Numbered from the stretch's first letter, positions 9,544 to 19,361 are shown. The stretch: 64,000 nucleotides of DNA from Streptantibioticus ferralitis (GCF_029223525.1 NZ_JARHTQ010000018.1:62001-126000), one strand, 5' to 3'. A program made the numbers and translations. Notes: generated by a model not told the origin, from the sequence alone.

Positions 9544-10011
9544 GCCATCGGGCGGCAAGCGCGGAGGCGGTTCACCGGACACCGGCCATCCGGACAGGAC
9601 GGCACACCGGGCCTCCGCGACTTGCCGGCCGAGGCGTCAGGCAGACAAGCCGAGTTCTGGAACCGCGCGCGGGTAGCCGGAAGCCCCGACTCATAACGCG
9701 GTGCTATGGAGAGGCGAGAGTTCCCGGCAACTGCGGTATCTCGCCATCATGGCCGAGAGGCATCGTACGAGCGGACCCGCTCGGCCCCGTCTGGACCGAA
9801 GGTACGCTCCGCGATCGCGCGAATGATCAGGGAAGCCCATCTTCGGTATCCGCGTGATCTCCCCCCGGGGGGCCTGCGCGAGCCACGCACCGCCCCCATC
9901 GCCTCGCAACGAGCGTGAACCCACGACAGGTTGCGTCGGCGCAACCACCGCCCTGCCTACAGCCATCTGCCGACGATTCGCGGCCCGGACACTCCCCCTC
10001 GGAGGCACGTG
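9544..10011. other. Intergenic region without a recognisable gene
   Basis: About 470 bases between the metallophosphoesterase and the first M6 metalloprotease. The short open frames lack family signatures and consistent codon bias. The TGTGA-type operator found in front of the neighbouring catabolic units is not seen here. GGAGG at 10001-10005 is the ribosome site of the following gene. Confidence 0.6.
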
Positions 10012-11244
10012 ATGCGGTTTCCCGTCGGAGCGAGACGCCCGCTCCCAGCGACGCTCCTGTTCGTACTGTCCGCCCTGCTCGCCTTGGTCCTGGTCCCCGA
10101 CAGCCCCGCCCACGCGTACAACACTGGCCGGTCGCCGTGTGCGCTGCAGGGAACGACAGGTTGGACCGACGAAGGCCAGCAGACCGACTACACCACCTTT
10201 CAGCAGCCGTTCGACCCGTCCGGGCCCTCGTCGTCGAAGACGATCCACGTGGGCATGCTGTACGTGGACTTCCCCGACGCGGCGGGCACCGGCAACCTCG
10301 CCGACTACTACAACCGGCTCTCGCCCGCTGCCAACTGGATGTGGAACGCCTCCCACGGCAGGACCTGGCTCGACATCCAGGCCCCGCTCAACCAGTGGCT
10401 GCGCATGCCGTCGAACGCCACCGCCTACGGCTGGCCCGGCACTCCCCCGTACGCACAGCAACAGCGGTACGTCCTGGACGCCGCCACGGCCGCCTCGAAG
10501 GCCGGGGTGGACCTGTCCCAGTACGACATGCTCTACATCGTCCCCACCACCAACGCGGCCACGATCAGCAACTCGCCCACCTACATCTGGGACCCGAGCA
10601 ACCCTGGCGTGGTCGTCGGCAACACGACGGTGAAATGGGCGGTCACGTTCGGCCAGGACATCTGGGGCGCTTGGGGCTACAAGATCGTCGACCATGAGAC
10701 TTCGCATACCTTCGGCCTGCCCGACCTGTACGCCTTCAGCGGCTCGCGGGACCAGTACGTCGGCGGCTGGGACATCATGGGCTACATCGGCGGTCCCGGC
10801 CCGCAGTACTTCGGCTGGGAGTCCTGGAAGTTCGGCTGGATCGACGACACTCAGGTCTCCTGTCTCTCCACGCAGGGCACGTCCTACCGCACCACACTCA
10901 ACGCCGTGGAGTACGGGCCGACTTCGGGCACCTACAAGCTCGTGGTGCTCAAGACCAGCGCCACCGCGGCCTACGTTGTCGAGTCCCGCAGGTCCGCCTA
11001 CAACGACCCCAGCCTCTGCTCCCAGGGCGTACTGATCTACAAGGTCGACACCTCCACCCAGACGAGCAACGGCCCGATCCAGGTCCTCAGCAACCCCAAC
11101 GCCCCAGCGCCGAAGGGAAGTTGCGAGGCACAGGACATGGACACCTGGCAGCCCGGCCAGAAGTTCACCGATCCCGCCACCAACGTCACGATCTCCGTCG
11201 TCAGCTCCGACCAGTACAACGACACCGTGGACACGTCCATGTGA
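10012..11244 (+). CDS. Secreted M6-family metalloprotease (first copy)
   Basis: A 410-residue secreted protein; ATG 10012 preceded by GGAGG six bases upstream (an in-frame ATG at 9931 has no such site). Sec signal peptide: basic start, hydrophobic stretch LLFVLSALLALVLV, cleavage near AHA at about 36. The zinc site is HETSHTFGLPD beginning at H228, an M6-type HExxHxxG motif with the downstream Asp. The region GGWDIMGYIGGPGPQ is the conserved met-turn neighbourhood. Family members are secreted endopeptidases (immune inhibitor A-like). It is a paralogue of the gene at 18165-19361: the two share GWTDEG..TDY, SPAANWM or APAANWM, and KWAVTFGQD. The position before a peptide transporter suggests a role in extracellular protein digestion. 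Confidence 0.9.
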   Translation: MRFPVGARRPLPATLLFVLSALLALVLVPDSPAHAYNTGRSPCALQGTTGWTDEGQQTDYTTFQQPFDPSGPSSSKTIHVGMLYVDFPDAAGTGNLADYYNRLSPAANWMWNASHGRTWLDIQAPLNQWLRMPSNATAYGWPGTPPYAQQQRYVLDAATAASKAGVDLSQYDMLYIVPTTNAATISNSPTYIWDPSNPGVVVGNTTVKWAVTFGQDIWGAWGYKIVDHETSHTFGLPDLYAFSGSRDQYVGGWDIMGYIGGPGPQYFGWESWKFGWIDDTQVSCLSTQGTSYRTTLNAVEYGPTSGTYKLVVLKTSATAAYVVESRRSAYNDPSLCSQGVLIYKVDTSTQTSNGPIQVLSNPNAPAPKGSCEAQDMDTWQPGQKFTDPATNVTISVVSSDQYNDTVDTSM

Positions 11245-11375
11245 GCGGAGCACCAGGGAGCACGGGTGTGGCTGACGCGTCCCACCATCGGCAACACCGC
11301 ACGCGGCATAACGCGACGTTATGGGGATGCGACAGCTTCCCGCGACGACCCGCCGCCGCCACCCTTGTCACACCC

Positions 11376-11389
11376 TGTGAAATGTCACA
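11376..11389. promoter_or_regulatory. Putative operator TGTGA-N4-TCACA before the peptide transporter operon
   Basis: A perfect five-base dyad TGTGA/TCACA with spacer AATG, 17 bases before the GTG start of the substrate-binding protein. The left half TGTGAAAT matches the TGTGAMAT half-sites at 20409, 20477, 22151 (reverse) and 25489. The FCD-type GntR regulator at 25537 is the best candidate ligand; this is inference from position and sequence. Confidence 0.6.
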
Positions 11390-11406
11390 TCGCAGAGGGA
11401 GTCACT

Positions 11407-13089
11407 GTGAAGGCAAGACGATCCGGGCTGGCCGCACTCGTCGCCCTGGGGCTCGTCGCCACGGCCGGTTGCGGGAGAGCCGACCGTGGCGCTGGCGGAC
11501 AGGGACAGGCCGCGAAGGGCGGCACGCTGCATGTGCTGTCCACCCTTGACCTGGAACACCTCGATCCGGCCCGTAACTACGTGACCTCGTCCGAGGATGT
11601 GGGCCGCCTCATCTACCGGACGCTGACGACCTACGCGGCGGCACCCGGCAAGGCCGGAGGCAGGATCGTGCCGGATCTGGCGACGGACACCGGCCGCCCG
11701 AGCGACGGAGCCCGGACCTGGACCTTCACCCTCAAGCCCGGGACGAAGTTCGAGGACGGACGGCCCATCACCAGCGACGACATCAAGTACGGGGTCGAGC
11801 GGACGTTCGCGGCCGAACTACCCGAAGGGCCGCCGTACGCCCGCATGTGGCTGGCGGGGGGCGAGAAGTACAAGGGACCGTACAAGGACAGGCGGGGGAT
11901 CGCCTCGATCGAGACTCCCGACGACAGGTCGATCGTCTTCAAGCTCAACCACCCGGTGGCCGACTTCGGTTCCGCGGTCTCGCTGCCGATGTTCGCCCCC
12001 GTACCGCCGGACAAGGACACCGGTGTCCGCTACGACAGCAGGCCCTGCTCGTCCGGACCGTACAAGATCGGGGAGTTCGAGCCCAAGAAGCGGCTCACGC
12101 TGGTGCGCAACACCTACTGGAATCCGGCCACCGACTCGGTGCGCAAGGGCCTTCCGGACAAGGTGGTCATCGATCTCAACCTCGATCCGGCCGTGGTCGA
12201 CCAGCGGCTCATCGCCGGTACCGGACCGGACGCCGACGCGGTCGCCTTCGAGCCGATCGGCCCCGCCTCCGTCGGGCCTGTGATGGCGAATCCCGCCGTG
12301 CGCAGGCGACTTGTGACCGGTGGCTCGATCAACACGCGCTACCTCGCCGTAAACACCGCCCACAAGCCGCTGGACGATGTGCGGGTCCGTCAGGCGATCG
12401 CCTACGCGCTCGACAAGGACGCGCTGCGCACCACGCGAGGCGGCCCGGTCGCCGGTGAGCTGGCCACCACGCTGCTGCCGCCCGCCCTCCCCGGCGCCAC
12501 CCCCGACGACCCCTTCCCGAGCCAGGACGGCAAGGGCGACCCGGCCAAGGCCAAGGCTCTCCTCGCCGAGGCGGGCCACGGTTCCGGACTCACCCTCACC
12601 CTCGACACCCCGGCCACCACTGCGGGCAAGGCGCAGGGCGAGGCGGTTCAGGCGTCGCTGGGCCGAGCCGGTATCACCGTGAAGATCAACGCGATCAGTA
12701 CGTCGGCGTTCTACAGCACGGTCGGGAACACAGGCCAGGAACACGAGCTGGTGATCGACGGCTGGACGCCCGACTGGCCCGGCGCCTCCACCTACCTGCC
12801 GACGGTCTTCGACGGGCGGCAGATCACCGCCGAAGGCAACAACAACCGCGCCCAGTACGACGCCGCCAAGGTCGATGCCCGGTTCGACGCGATCGCCAAG
12901 ATGAACGACCCGACGGCCGCCGCCACCGCCTACGGAGAGCTGGCCAAGGAGATCATGCAGGACACACCGGTGGTTCCGTTCCTGTGGGACAAGGCGGCGA
13001 TCCTGATCGGCTCTGATGTCGCCGGTGCCTACGGCCATGTCGCCTACGTCGGTCGGCTGGATCTGGTCTCCCTGGGGCTGCGCAAGTGA
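11407..13089 (+). CDS. Peptide ABC transporter substrate-binding lipoprotein (SBP family 5)
   Basis: A 560-residue extracytoplasmic solute receptor. Start GTG 11407 is chosen because it is followed directly by a lipoprotein signal (KARRSGLAALVALGLV) with lipobox ATAGC, Cys at residue 22, and preceded by GAGGGA; the longer open frame upstream reads through the operator. The body has family 5 hallmarks: EHLDPARNYVTSSEDVGRL near the start, KPGTKFEDGRPITSDDIKYG, and VRQAIAYALDKDALR. The family binds di- and oligopeptides or opines. First of six genes joined by 4-base overlaps (GTGA with the next gene), ending with a proline iminopeptidase, which points to proline-rich peptides as the likely cargo. 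Confidence 0.9.
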   Translation: MKARRSGLAALVALGLVATAGCGRADRGAGGQGQAAKGGTLHVLSTLDLEHLDPARNYVTSSEDVGRLIYRTLTTYAAAPGKAGGRIVPDLATDTGRPSDGARTWTFTLKPGTKFEDGRPITSDDIKYGVERTFAAELPEGPPYARMWLAGGEKYKGPYKDRRGIASIETPDDRSIVFKLNHPVADFGSAVSLPMFAPVPPDKDTGVRYDSRPCSSGPYKIGEFEPKKRLTLVRNTYWNPATDSVRKGLPDKVVIDLNLDPAVVDQRLIAGTGPDADAVAFEPIGPASVGPVMANPAVRRRLVTGGSINTRYLAVNTAHKPLDDVRVRQAIAYALDKDALRTTRGGPVAGELATTLLPPALPGATPDDPFPSQDGKGDPAKAKALLAEAGHGSGLTLTLDTPATTAGKAQGEAVQASLGRAGITVKINAISTSAFYSTVGNTGQEHELVIDGWTPDWPGASTYLPTVFDGRQITAEGNNNRAQYDAAKVDARFDAIAKMNDPTAAATAYGELAKEIMQDTPVVPFLWDKAAILIGSDVAGAYGHVAYVGRLDLVSLGLRK

Positions 13090-14027
13090 CCACGGCCCTT
13101 CCCACGTCGATACCGTCCGGTGTCAGGCGCCGCGCGGGACGGCGGGATGCTTCCCTGTTGCGGCGGCTGCTGGGGCAGCCGTCCTCGGCCCTCACGCTTG
13201 CGGTGGTCTGCCTCCTGGTGGTGGCCGCCATCGCGGCCCCGCTGATCACCTGGCTCGCCGGGACGTCGCCGACCACGTTCCACTCCGACGCGGTGGACCC
13301 GGCGCTCGGCGGACTGCCGCGCGGCGTGGCGGGCGGGATCAGCGCCAGGCACTGGTTGGGAGTCGAGCCGGGGAGCGGCCGGGATGTCCTGGCCCGGGTC
13401 GTCTACGGCGCCAGGATCTCCCTGCTGATCTCCGTGCTCGCCACTGGCCTTTCGGTGGTCCTGGGCACGGCGCTGGGGCTGGCCGCAGGGTTCTTCGGCG
13501 GCTGGGTCGACGCTGTGATCGGCCGGTTGATGGACCTGCTGATGTCCTTTCCCAGCCTGATCTTCATGATCGCGCTGATCTCCGCCGCGCCCGGTGTCGA
13601 CCGGCAGTTGCTCCTCGTCGTCGTGCTCGGGTTCTTCGGCTGGCCCTATGTCGGGCGGCTGGTGCGCGGGCAGGCGATGGTGCTGGCCCGTGGGGAGTTC
13701 GTGGCGGCGGCGCGGGTGCTGGGCGCCTCGCGGCGCGCGCTGCTGGTGCGGGAGGTGCTGCCGAATCTCACCGGACCGGTCCTCGTCGTGGCGACGATGT
13801 CGATACCCAACTACATCGCCACGGAGGCGGGGCTGTCGTTCCTCGGTATCGGGGTGCGCCCGCCGACTCCCTCGTGGGGCCAGATGATCGCCTCCGCCGT
13901 GCCGTGGTACGCCGCCGACCCGATGTACTTCCTGATCCCAGGTGCCTTCCTGTTCGTCACCGTGCTCGCCTTCAACGTGCTCGGTGACGCGGTACGGGAC
14001 GCGCTCGACCCCCGGAGCCGACGGTGA
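13086..14027 (+). CDS. Peptide ABC transporter permease, DppC-type
   Basis: A 313-residue inner-membrane permease with six predicted membrane segments; the N-terminal one (ALTLAVVCLLVVAAIAAPLI) lies at about 36-56. The EAA signature region RGEFVAAARVLGASRRALLV contacts the ATPases. The GEPL-like motif common to DppC proteins is represented by HWLGVEPGSGRDVLARV. The GTG start overlaps the stop of the binding protein gene (GTGA), so expression is coupled. It pairs with the DppB-type permease that follows. Order permease C before B is less common than B-C in classical dpp operons but seen in actinobacteria. Confidence 0.9.
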   Translation: MTTALPTSIPSGVRRRAGRRDASLLRRLLGQPSSALTLAVVCLLVVAAIAAPLITWLAGTSPTTFHSDAVDPALGGLPRGVAGGISARHWLGVEPGSGRDVLARVVYGARISLLISVLATGLSVVLGTALGLAAGFFGGWVDAVIGRLMDLLMSFPSLIFMIALISAAPGVDRQLLLVVVLGFFGWPYVGRLVRGQAMVLARGEFVAAARVLGASRRALLVREVLPNLTGPVLVVATMSIPNYIATEAGLSFLGIGVRPPTPSWGQMIASAVPWYAADPMYFLIPGAFLFVTVLAFNVLGDAVRDALDPRSRR

Positions 14028-15016
14028 TCCTCTACGCGCTGCGCAGGCTGGCCGCTGCGGCGGCGATCCTGCTGGTGATCTGCGCGGCGACCTTCGCGAT
14101 CTTCTATCTGATGCCCGCCGATCCGGCCCAGGGCGCGTGCGGCAAGGCGTGCAGCCCGGAGCGGATCGCGCAGATCCGGGCGACTTTGGGCCTGAACCAC
14201 TCCGTCGTGACGCAGTTCCGCGACTATCTCGTCGGCATCGTGGCCGGCCGCACCTACGGCACGGGAGCGCAGGTGGTCTCCTGCCCGTTCCCCTGCCTGG
14301 GGTTCAGCTTCCAGACGAACGAGCCGGTCTGGCGGATGCTCACCGACCGGCTGCCGGTCAGTGTCTCGATCGCGGTGGGAGCGGCGGTGTTGTGGTTGGC
14401 AGTCGGTGTCACCGCGGGTGTGGTCTCGGCGCTCTGCCGGGGCAGCCTGTGGGACCGGGCGGCGATGGTGGCGGCGCTCGGTGGCGTCTCGCTGCCGATC
14501 TACTTCACCGCGCTGGTCTTGCAGTACCTCCTCGTCGTCAAGGCCGGGCTGCTCCCCTATCCGCAGGCCGTCTCGCTCACCGCCGACCCGGTCGGCTGGG
14601 CGGAGTCGATGGTCATGCCGTGGATCGCGCTGGCGATGCTCTACGCCGGTGTCTACGCCCGGATCACCCGCGGCGAGATGCTGGAGAGCCTCGGCCAGAA
14701 CTACGTGCGTACCGCCCGCGCCAAGGGCCTGCCCGAGCCGACCGTGCTGCGCAGGCACGCGCTTCGCCCGGCGCTGATGCCCATCGTGACCATCTTCGGG
14801 ATGGACCTCGGAGCACTGCTCGGCGGTGCCCTGATCACCGAGTCGGTCTTCGGCCTGCCCGGCGTGGGCAAGCTGGCGGCCGACGCCATCAACAGCGCAG
14901 ACCAGCCGGTGATCCTCGGGGTGACCTTGTTCGCCGCCGGGTTCGTCGTACTCGCCAACGTCTCCGTGGACCTGGTCTACGCGGCTCTGGATCCGAGAGT
15001 GAGGGCCGTCGGATGA
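14024..15016 (+). CDS. Peptide ABC transporter permease, DppB-type
   Basis: A 330-residue permease with an N-terminal membrane segment (RRLAAAAAILLVICAATFAI), a periplasm-like loop holding three Cys-containing motifs (GACGKACS and CPFPC), and five further membrane segments. The EAA loop reads ESLGQNYVRTARAKGLPEP. The C-terminal part GGALITESVFGLPGVGKLAADAI is typical of DppB proteins. GTG start overlaps the previous stop by four bases. The cysteine pairs in the external loop are frequent in actinobacterial members and may form disulfides; this is inference. Confidence 0.9.
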   Translation: MILYALRRLAAAAAILLVICAATFAIFYLMPADPAQGACGKACSPERIAQIRATLGLNHSVVTQFRDYLVGIVAGRTYGTGAQVVSCPFPCLGFSFQTNEPVWRMLTDRLPVSVSIAVGAAVLWLAVGVTAGVVSALCRGSLWDRAAMVAALGGVSLPIYFTALVLQYLLVVKAGLLPYPQAVSLTADPVGWAESMVMPWIALAMLYAGVYARITRGEMLESLGQNYVRTARAKGLPEPTVLRRHALRPALMPIVTIFGMDLGALLGGALITESVFGLPGVGKLAADAINSADQPVILGVTLFAAGFVVLANVSVDLVYAALDPRVRAVG

Positions 15017-15861
15017 CCCTGCTGACCGTACGCGGCCTGAGCGTTGACTTCCTTTCCGGTGTACGCGCCGTGGACGGGCTAGACCTGGAGTTGGCCGCCG
15101 GGCGGGTGCTCGGCGTGGTCGGTGAGTCCGGGAGCGGGAAGTCCGTGACAAGTCTCGCCGTTATGGGGCTGCTGCCGCCGGATGCCCGGGTGACTGGTGA
15201 AGTCCGGTTTGACGGCCGGGAGTTGAATGGCGTCGGCCAGCGGACGCTGCGCGGGTTGCGCGGCAACCGGATCGCGATGATCTTCCAGGATCCGCTGTCG
15301 TGTCTCAACCCGTACTACCCGGTGGGCTTCCAGGTCGCCGAGGCATACCGGGCCCACCGCCGTGCCGGTCGCCGGGCAGCCCACCGCGTCGCCGTGCGGA
15401 TGCTGGAACGGGTGGGCATCCCCGAGCCCGAGCGGCGCGCCCGTGCCTATCCGCACGAGTTCTCCGGCGGGATGCGGCAGCGCGTGATGATCGCGATGGC
15501 GCTCTGCCTGGAACCCGACCTGTTGATCGCCGACGAGCCGACCACGGCGCTCGACGTGACCGTGCAGGCCCAGATCCTCGACCTGCTACGGGATCTGCGG
15601 GAGCGGTCCGGCACCGCGATCATGCTCATCACCCATGACATGGGGGTGGTAGCCGGACTCGCCGACGATGTCGTGGTGATGTACGGCGGCCGTGCCGTCG
15701 AGCGGGGCACGGTCCGCGACGTGTTCTACCGACCGCGTGAGACCTACACCAAGGGGCTGCTCGCCTGCGTGCCACGGGTTGACGGGCCGCTGCCGGTTCG
15801 GCTCCCCACTCTGCGGACACCGGTCACGGCTGCGGGCGAGGCATCGGAGGTGACGGTGTGA
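15013..15861 (+). CDS. Peptide ABC transporter ATP-binding protein, DppD-type
   Basis: A 282-residue ABC ATPase. Walker A GESGSGKS at 37-44, Q-loop IFQDP, signature EFSGGMRQR, Walker [13 protein letters not shown], and H-loop LITHDMGV are all intact. The C-terminal part is short for the oligopeptide family and lacks the cysteine-rich motif present in its partner. The ATG start overlaps the preceding stop (ATGA). It should form a heterodimer with the next gene product to drive import. Confidence 0.9.
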   Translation: MTLLTVRGLSVDFLSGVRAVDGLDLELAAGRVLGVVGESGSGKSVTSLAVMGLLPPDARVTGEVRFDGRELNGVGQRTLRGLRGNRIAMIFQDPLSCLNPYYPVGFQVAEAYRAHRRAGRRAAHRVAVRMLERVGIPEPERRARAYPHEFSGGMRQRVMIAMALCLEPDLLIADEPTTALDVTVQAQILDLLRDLRERSGTAIMLITHDMGVVAGLADDVVVMYGGRAVERGTVRDVFYRPRETYTKGLLACVPRVDGPLPVRLPTLRTPVTAAGEASEVTV

Positions 15862-16844
15862 ACCCACCGGTGCTCGAAGCGAGCGATCTGGTCAAGCGCT
15901 TCCCCGTACGGCACGGACTGACCCGACGGCTGGTCGGGCACGTTACGGCGGTTGACGGTGTGTCACTGTGCGTGGAGCCAGGGCAGACGCTCGGCGTGGT
16001 CGGCGAGTCCGGCTGCGGCAAGTCAACCGTGGCGCGGCTGCTGACCCGGCTGGTCGAGCCCACCTCCGGCACCATCCGCGTAGCCGGAAGGGAACTGACC
16101 GCGCTGGACGAAGTGGCGCTGCGGCCGGTCCGCCGCGACCTGCAGATGGTCTTCCAGGATCCGTTCTCCTCACTCAACCCACGGCAGACCGTCCAGCAGA
16201 TCCTTGCCTCTCCCTACCTCTACCAAGGGCTGAAACCGAAGGAGCCGGTGGAGGAACTGCTGGAGCGGGTGGGCCTACGGCCGGAGCACGCCGCCCGCTA
16301 TCCGCACGAGTTCTCCGGCGGTCAGGCCCAACGCGTCGGTATCGCAAGGGCGCTGGCGCCTCGCCCGAAGCTGGTCGTGTGTGACGAACCCGTCTCCGCC
16401 CTCGACGTGTCGGTGCAGGCGCAGATCCTCAACCTGCTCAAGGACCTTCAGGAGGAGTACGGGCTGGCATACGTGTTCATCGCCCACGACCTCGGCGTCG
16501 TCCGCCAGATCAGCGCCCGCGTCGCCGTCATGTACCTGGGCGCCATCGTGGAGACGGCCGACCGCGACACATTGTTCTCCCACGCCGCGCACCCGTACAC
16601 CCACGCTCTGCTCTCGGCCGTACCGCTGCCCGATCCGGACGCCGAACGCTCCCGCGAGCGGATCACGCTCCGCGGCGACCTCCCCAGCCCGCTGCATCCG
16701 CCCAGCGGATGCCCCTTCCGCACCCGCTGCCCGAAGGCGGCCGATCGTTGCGCCGCCGAGCGGCCCGCGCTGCAGGCGATCGCCACGGGCCACGAGGTCG
16801 CCTGCCACTACCCCGAACCGCTGTCCGCAGAGAGGACTTCATGA
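15858..16844 (+). CDS. Peptide ABC transporter ATP-binding protein, DppF-type
   Basis: A 328-residue ABC ATPase. Walker A GESGCGKST begins at residue 49; signature EFSGGQAQRVGIARAL, Walker B LVVCDEPVSALD and H-loop FIAHDLGV follow. The C-terminal extension has the oligopeptide-family motif HPPSGCPFRTRCPKAADRC, known in some relatives to bind an iron-sulfur cluster. GTG start at 15858 overlaps the DppD stop (GTGA). Second nucleotide-binding subunit of the importer. Confidence 0.9.
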   Translation: MNPPVLEASDLVKRFPVRHGLTRRLVGHVTAVDGVSLCVEPGQTLGVVGESGCGKSTVARLLTRLVEPTSGTIRVAGRELTALDEVALRPVRRDLQMVFQDPFSSLNPRQTVQQILASPYLYQGLKPKEPVEELLERVGLRPEHAARYPHEFSGGQAQRVGIARALAPRPKLVVCDEPVSALDVSVQAQILNLLKDLQEEYGLAYVFIAHDLGVVRQISARVAVMYLGAIVETADRDTLFSHAAHPYTHALLSAVPLPDPDAERSRERITLRGDLPSPLHPPSGCPFRTRCPKAADRCAAERPALQAIATGHEVACHYPEPLSAERTS

Positions 16845-18127
16845 GCCTGCGCCACGCCTACCGCCTGCCCGGACTCGCGGTGGCCGACCGCATTTTCACC
16901 GTGCCGCTGGACCACGCCGACCCCGCCGGCGCGTCGGTCGAGGTGTTCGCACGCGAAGTCTCCGACCCGGTCCGGGCCGGAGAGCGGCTGCCCTGGCTAC
17001 TCTACCTCCAGGGCGGCCCCGGAGGCAAGTCACCACGACCACTCAACGCCACCACCGGCTGGCTGGCCCATGCCGTCAAGACCCACCGAGTGCTCCTGCT
17101 CGACCAGCGCGGCACCGGCCGCAGTACTCCGGTCACGGCCCGTTCGGCCGAACAGTACGCATCCGCCAGGGAGTTGGCCGACGATTTGGCGTTCTTTCGC
17201 GCCGACTCCATCGTCGCCGACGCTGAGCTGATACGACATCAGCTCTGTGGCGGCGAGCCCTGGGAAACCCTGGGCCAGAGCTACGGCGGCTTCGTCACCC
17301 TCACCTACCTCTCCCAGGCCCCCGAGGGACTGCGCGCCTGCTACATCACCGGCGGCCTGCCCGGCCTGGACGCCACCGCCGACCATGTCTACGCGGCCAC
17401 CTATCCGAAGGTCCAGGAGAAGGTGACCGCCTACTACCGCCGCTACTCCCACGACCGCGAACTGGTCCGGCACATCGCCGACCTGCTCGACCGCGAGCCG
17501 GTCCACCTGCCCGACGGCGACCGGCTCACCGTTCGGCGCCTGCGCACCCTCGGCCTGATGCTGGGCATGGGCGACGGCTTCGAGCGGCTGCACTGGCTGC
17601 TGGACGAGGCGATCGGCGTCGGCGGTCAGCTCTCGGCGACCTTCCTCCAGCAGGTGATGAACCTGACCGGCTTCACCGACAACCCGCTCTTCGCCGTCCT
17701 CCAGGAGTCGGTCTACGGACAGGGCGGCAGGCCGACGGGGTGGGCCGCCGCCCGTGCCATGGCCACCCACCCGGAGTTCGCCGAGGACGCCGATCCGCTG
17801 CTGTTCACCGGCGAGATGTTCTACCCCTGGATGTTCCAGGAGATCGCCGGGCTCAGGCCGTTCGCCGAAGCCGCCGACCTGCTGGCCCAACGGTCCGACT
17901 GGCCCGCGCTGTACTCCCCGTCGCGGCTGGCCGCCAACCAGGTGCCGGTGGCGGCGGCCGTCTACCACGACGACATGTACGTCCCCGCCGAACTCTCCCT
18001 GGACACCGCGCGCTCGGTCGGCTCACTGCGCGCCTGGGTCACCAACGAGTGGGAACACGACGGCGTCACCGCATCCGGCGACCGCGTCCTGGCCCGCCTG
18101 ATGGACATGGCCGCCGGACGGGCCTGA
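16841..18127 (+). CDS. Proline iminopeptidase-like alpha/beta hydrolase (peptidase S33)
   Basis: A 428-residue cytoplasmic serine hydrolase. Oxyanion motif GGPGG near residue 58, the family-specific LLDQRGTGRS, and nucleophile elbow GQSYGG with S147 place it in the prolyl aminopeptidase (S33) family, which removes N-terminal proline or hydroxyproline from peptides. The C-terminal YHDDMYVP and EWEHDG supply the likely acid and His of the triad. Its ATG overlaps the stop of the transporter ATPase (ATGA): it is the sixth gene of a coupled operon, so peptides taken up by the transporter are probably its substrates. This supports a proline- or hydroxyproline-rich diet such as collagen fragments. 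Confidence 0.9.
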   Translation: MSLRHAYRLPGLAVADRIFTVPLDHADPAGASVEVFAREVSDPVRAGERLPWLLYLQGGPGGKSPRPLNATTGWLAHAVKTHRVLLLDQRGTGRSTPVTARSAEQYASARELADDLAFFRADSIVADAELIRHQLCGGEPWETLGQSYGGFVTLTYLSQAPEGLRACYITGGLPGLDATADHVYAATYPKVQEKVTAYYRRYSHDRELVRHIADLLDREPVHLPDGDRLTVRRLRTLGLMLGMGDGFERLHWLLDEAIGVGGQLSATFLQQVMNLTGFTDNPLFAVLQESVYGQGGRPTGWAAARAMATHPEFAEDADPLLFTGEMFYPWMFQEIAGLRPFAEAADLLAQRSDWPALYSPSRLAANQVPVAAAVYHDDMYVPAELSLDTARSVGSLRAWVTNEWEHDGVTASGDRVLARLMDMAAGRA

Positions 18128-18164
18128 CGACCGCACACCACCCCGACGAGAAAGAGGCAAGAGC

Positions 18165-19361
18165 ATGTCCAGATCTCCCTTCAGCCGTCGTCCCGTCGCC
18201 GCTGGGGCCGCCGCGGCCCTGGTCCTCTCGCTCTTCGCGCTGGTCCCCACCGCGACCGCAGCGCCTCAGCGGCACACCAGCGCCGCCGGCGACTGCGCCC
18301 TGCCTGGCAGGACCGGTTGGACGGACGAGGGCCACAACACCGACTACACCCAGTTCCAGCGGCCCATCGGCGCCAAGCACGTCCTCATGCTGTTCGTCGA
18401 CTTCCCCGACGCCCAAGCCTCCGGCTCCACCACGCCCTACTACCGGCAACTCGCCCCAGCCGCGAACTGGATGAAGCGTGACTCCTACGGACGGGCCAGG
18501 CTGGACATCACCCCGCTACGCCGCTGGATACGGATGCCGCAGGCGTCCACCAGCTACGGCTTCCAACGCGGAATAAGCTTCCAGCAGCACGAGTTGTACG
18601 TACGGCAGGCCGTCGAAGCGGCCGAGCCGTACATAGACTTCTCCGGCTACGACATGCTGTACATCGTCCCGGCCAAGTCCGCGTCCGCGATCAGTTTCTC
18701 ACCGACGTACCTGTACGACCCGACCACCAACGGCATCGTGGCGAATGGCAAGCGCGTCAAGTGGGCGGTCACCTTCGGCCAGGACATGTGGCACTGGGGC
18801 TTCAAGGTCGCCGATCACGAGACCAGCCACACCTTCGGCCTGCCCGACCTCTACGCGTTCACCGGCACCGACTACCACCGTTTCGTGGGCGGTTGGGACC
18901 TGATGGGCAACATCGCCGGGGCCGCCCCGCAGCATTTCGGCTGGGAGCGCTGGAAGTTCGGGTGGATGGACGACAACCAGGTCGCCTGCCTGAACTCGTC
19001 CGGAAGCCGCACCATCCGCCTGACGGCGGTCGAAAGCCCCGGCGGAACGAAGATCGCGGTGATCCGCACCGGTGAGACCACCGCCTATGTCGCCGAGTCC
19101 CGCAGGGCCGTCGGCGCGGACGACAAGGCGTGTTCCACGGGCGTGCTCGTCTACAAGGTCGACTCGTCCACGCAGACCGGCGACGGTCCGATCCAGGTGG
19201 TGGACGGCAACTCCCACGCCACCCCGCCCAAGGGCTGCACGCCCCTGGACATGGCGGCCCTCCACCGCGGGCAGTCCTTCGACGACCCCGCGACGGGAGT
19301 GCGGATCAGCGTCGAAAGAAGCAACGCGCTCCAGGACGAGATCTCCATCACCAAGCGGTAG
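18165..19361 (+). CDS. Secreted M6-family metalloprotease (second copy)
   Basis: A 398-residue paralogue of the protease at 10012-11244. The Sec signal peptide (RRPVAAGAAAALVLSLFALV) ends near TATAA at about 33. Zinc-binding HETSHTFGLPD begins at H218, followed by GGWDLMGNIAG. AAGAGGCAAG precedes the ATG at 18165 and is probably a weak ribosome site; the gene begins 37 bases after the iminopeptidase and is likely part of the same transcript. The C-terminal domain has a conserved Cys pair region (VACLNSSG, KACSTGVLVYKVD). Its last 14 bases overlap the 3' end of the convergent lysR gene. Confidence 0.9.
   Translation: MSRSPFSRRPVAAGAAAALVLSLFALVPTATAAPQRHTSAAGDCALPGRTGWTDEGHNTDYTQFQRPIGAKHVLMLFVDFPDAQASGSTTPYYRQLAPAANWMKRDSYGRARLDITPLRRWIRMPQASTSYGFQRGISFQQHELYVRQAVEAAEPYIDFSGYDMLYIVPAKSASAISFSPTYLYDPTTNGIVANGKRVKWAVTFGQDMWHWGFKVADHETSHTFGLPDLYAFTGTDYHRFVGGWDLMGNIAGAAPQHFGWERWKFGWMDDNQVACLNSSGSRTIRLTAVESPGGTKIAVIRTGETTAYVAESRRAVGADDKACSTGVLVYKVDSSTQTGDGPIQVVDGNSHATPPKGCTPLDMAALHRGQSFDDPATGVRISVERSNALQDEISITKR

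Noticed and set aside
19348-19361. Overlap of the second M6 protease and lysR as a sign of wrong gene ends
   Set aside because: Both proteins keep family-like sequence to near their stops, and a 14-base convergent overlap is common in such compact genomes.
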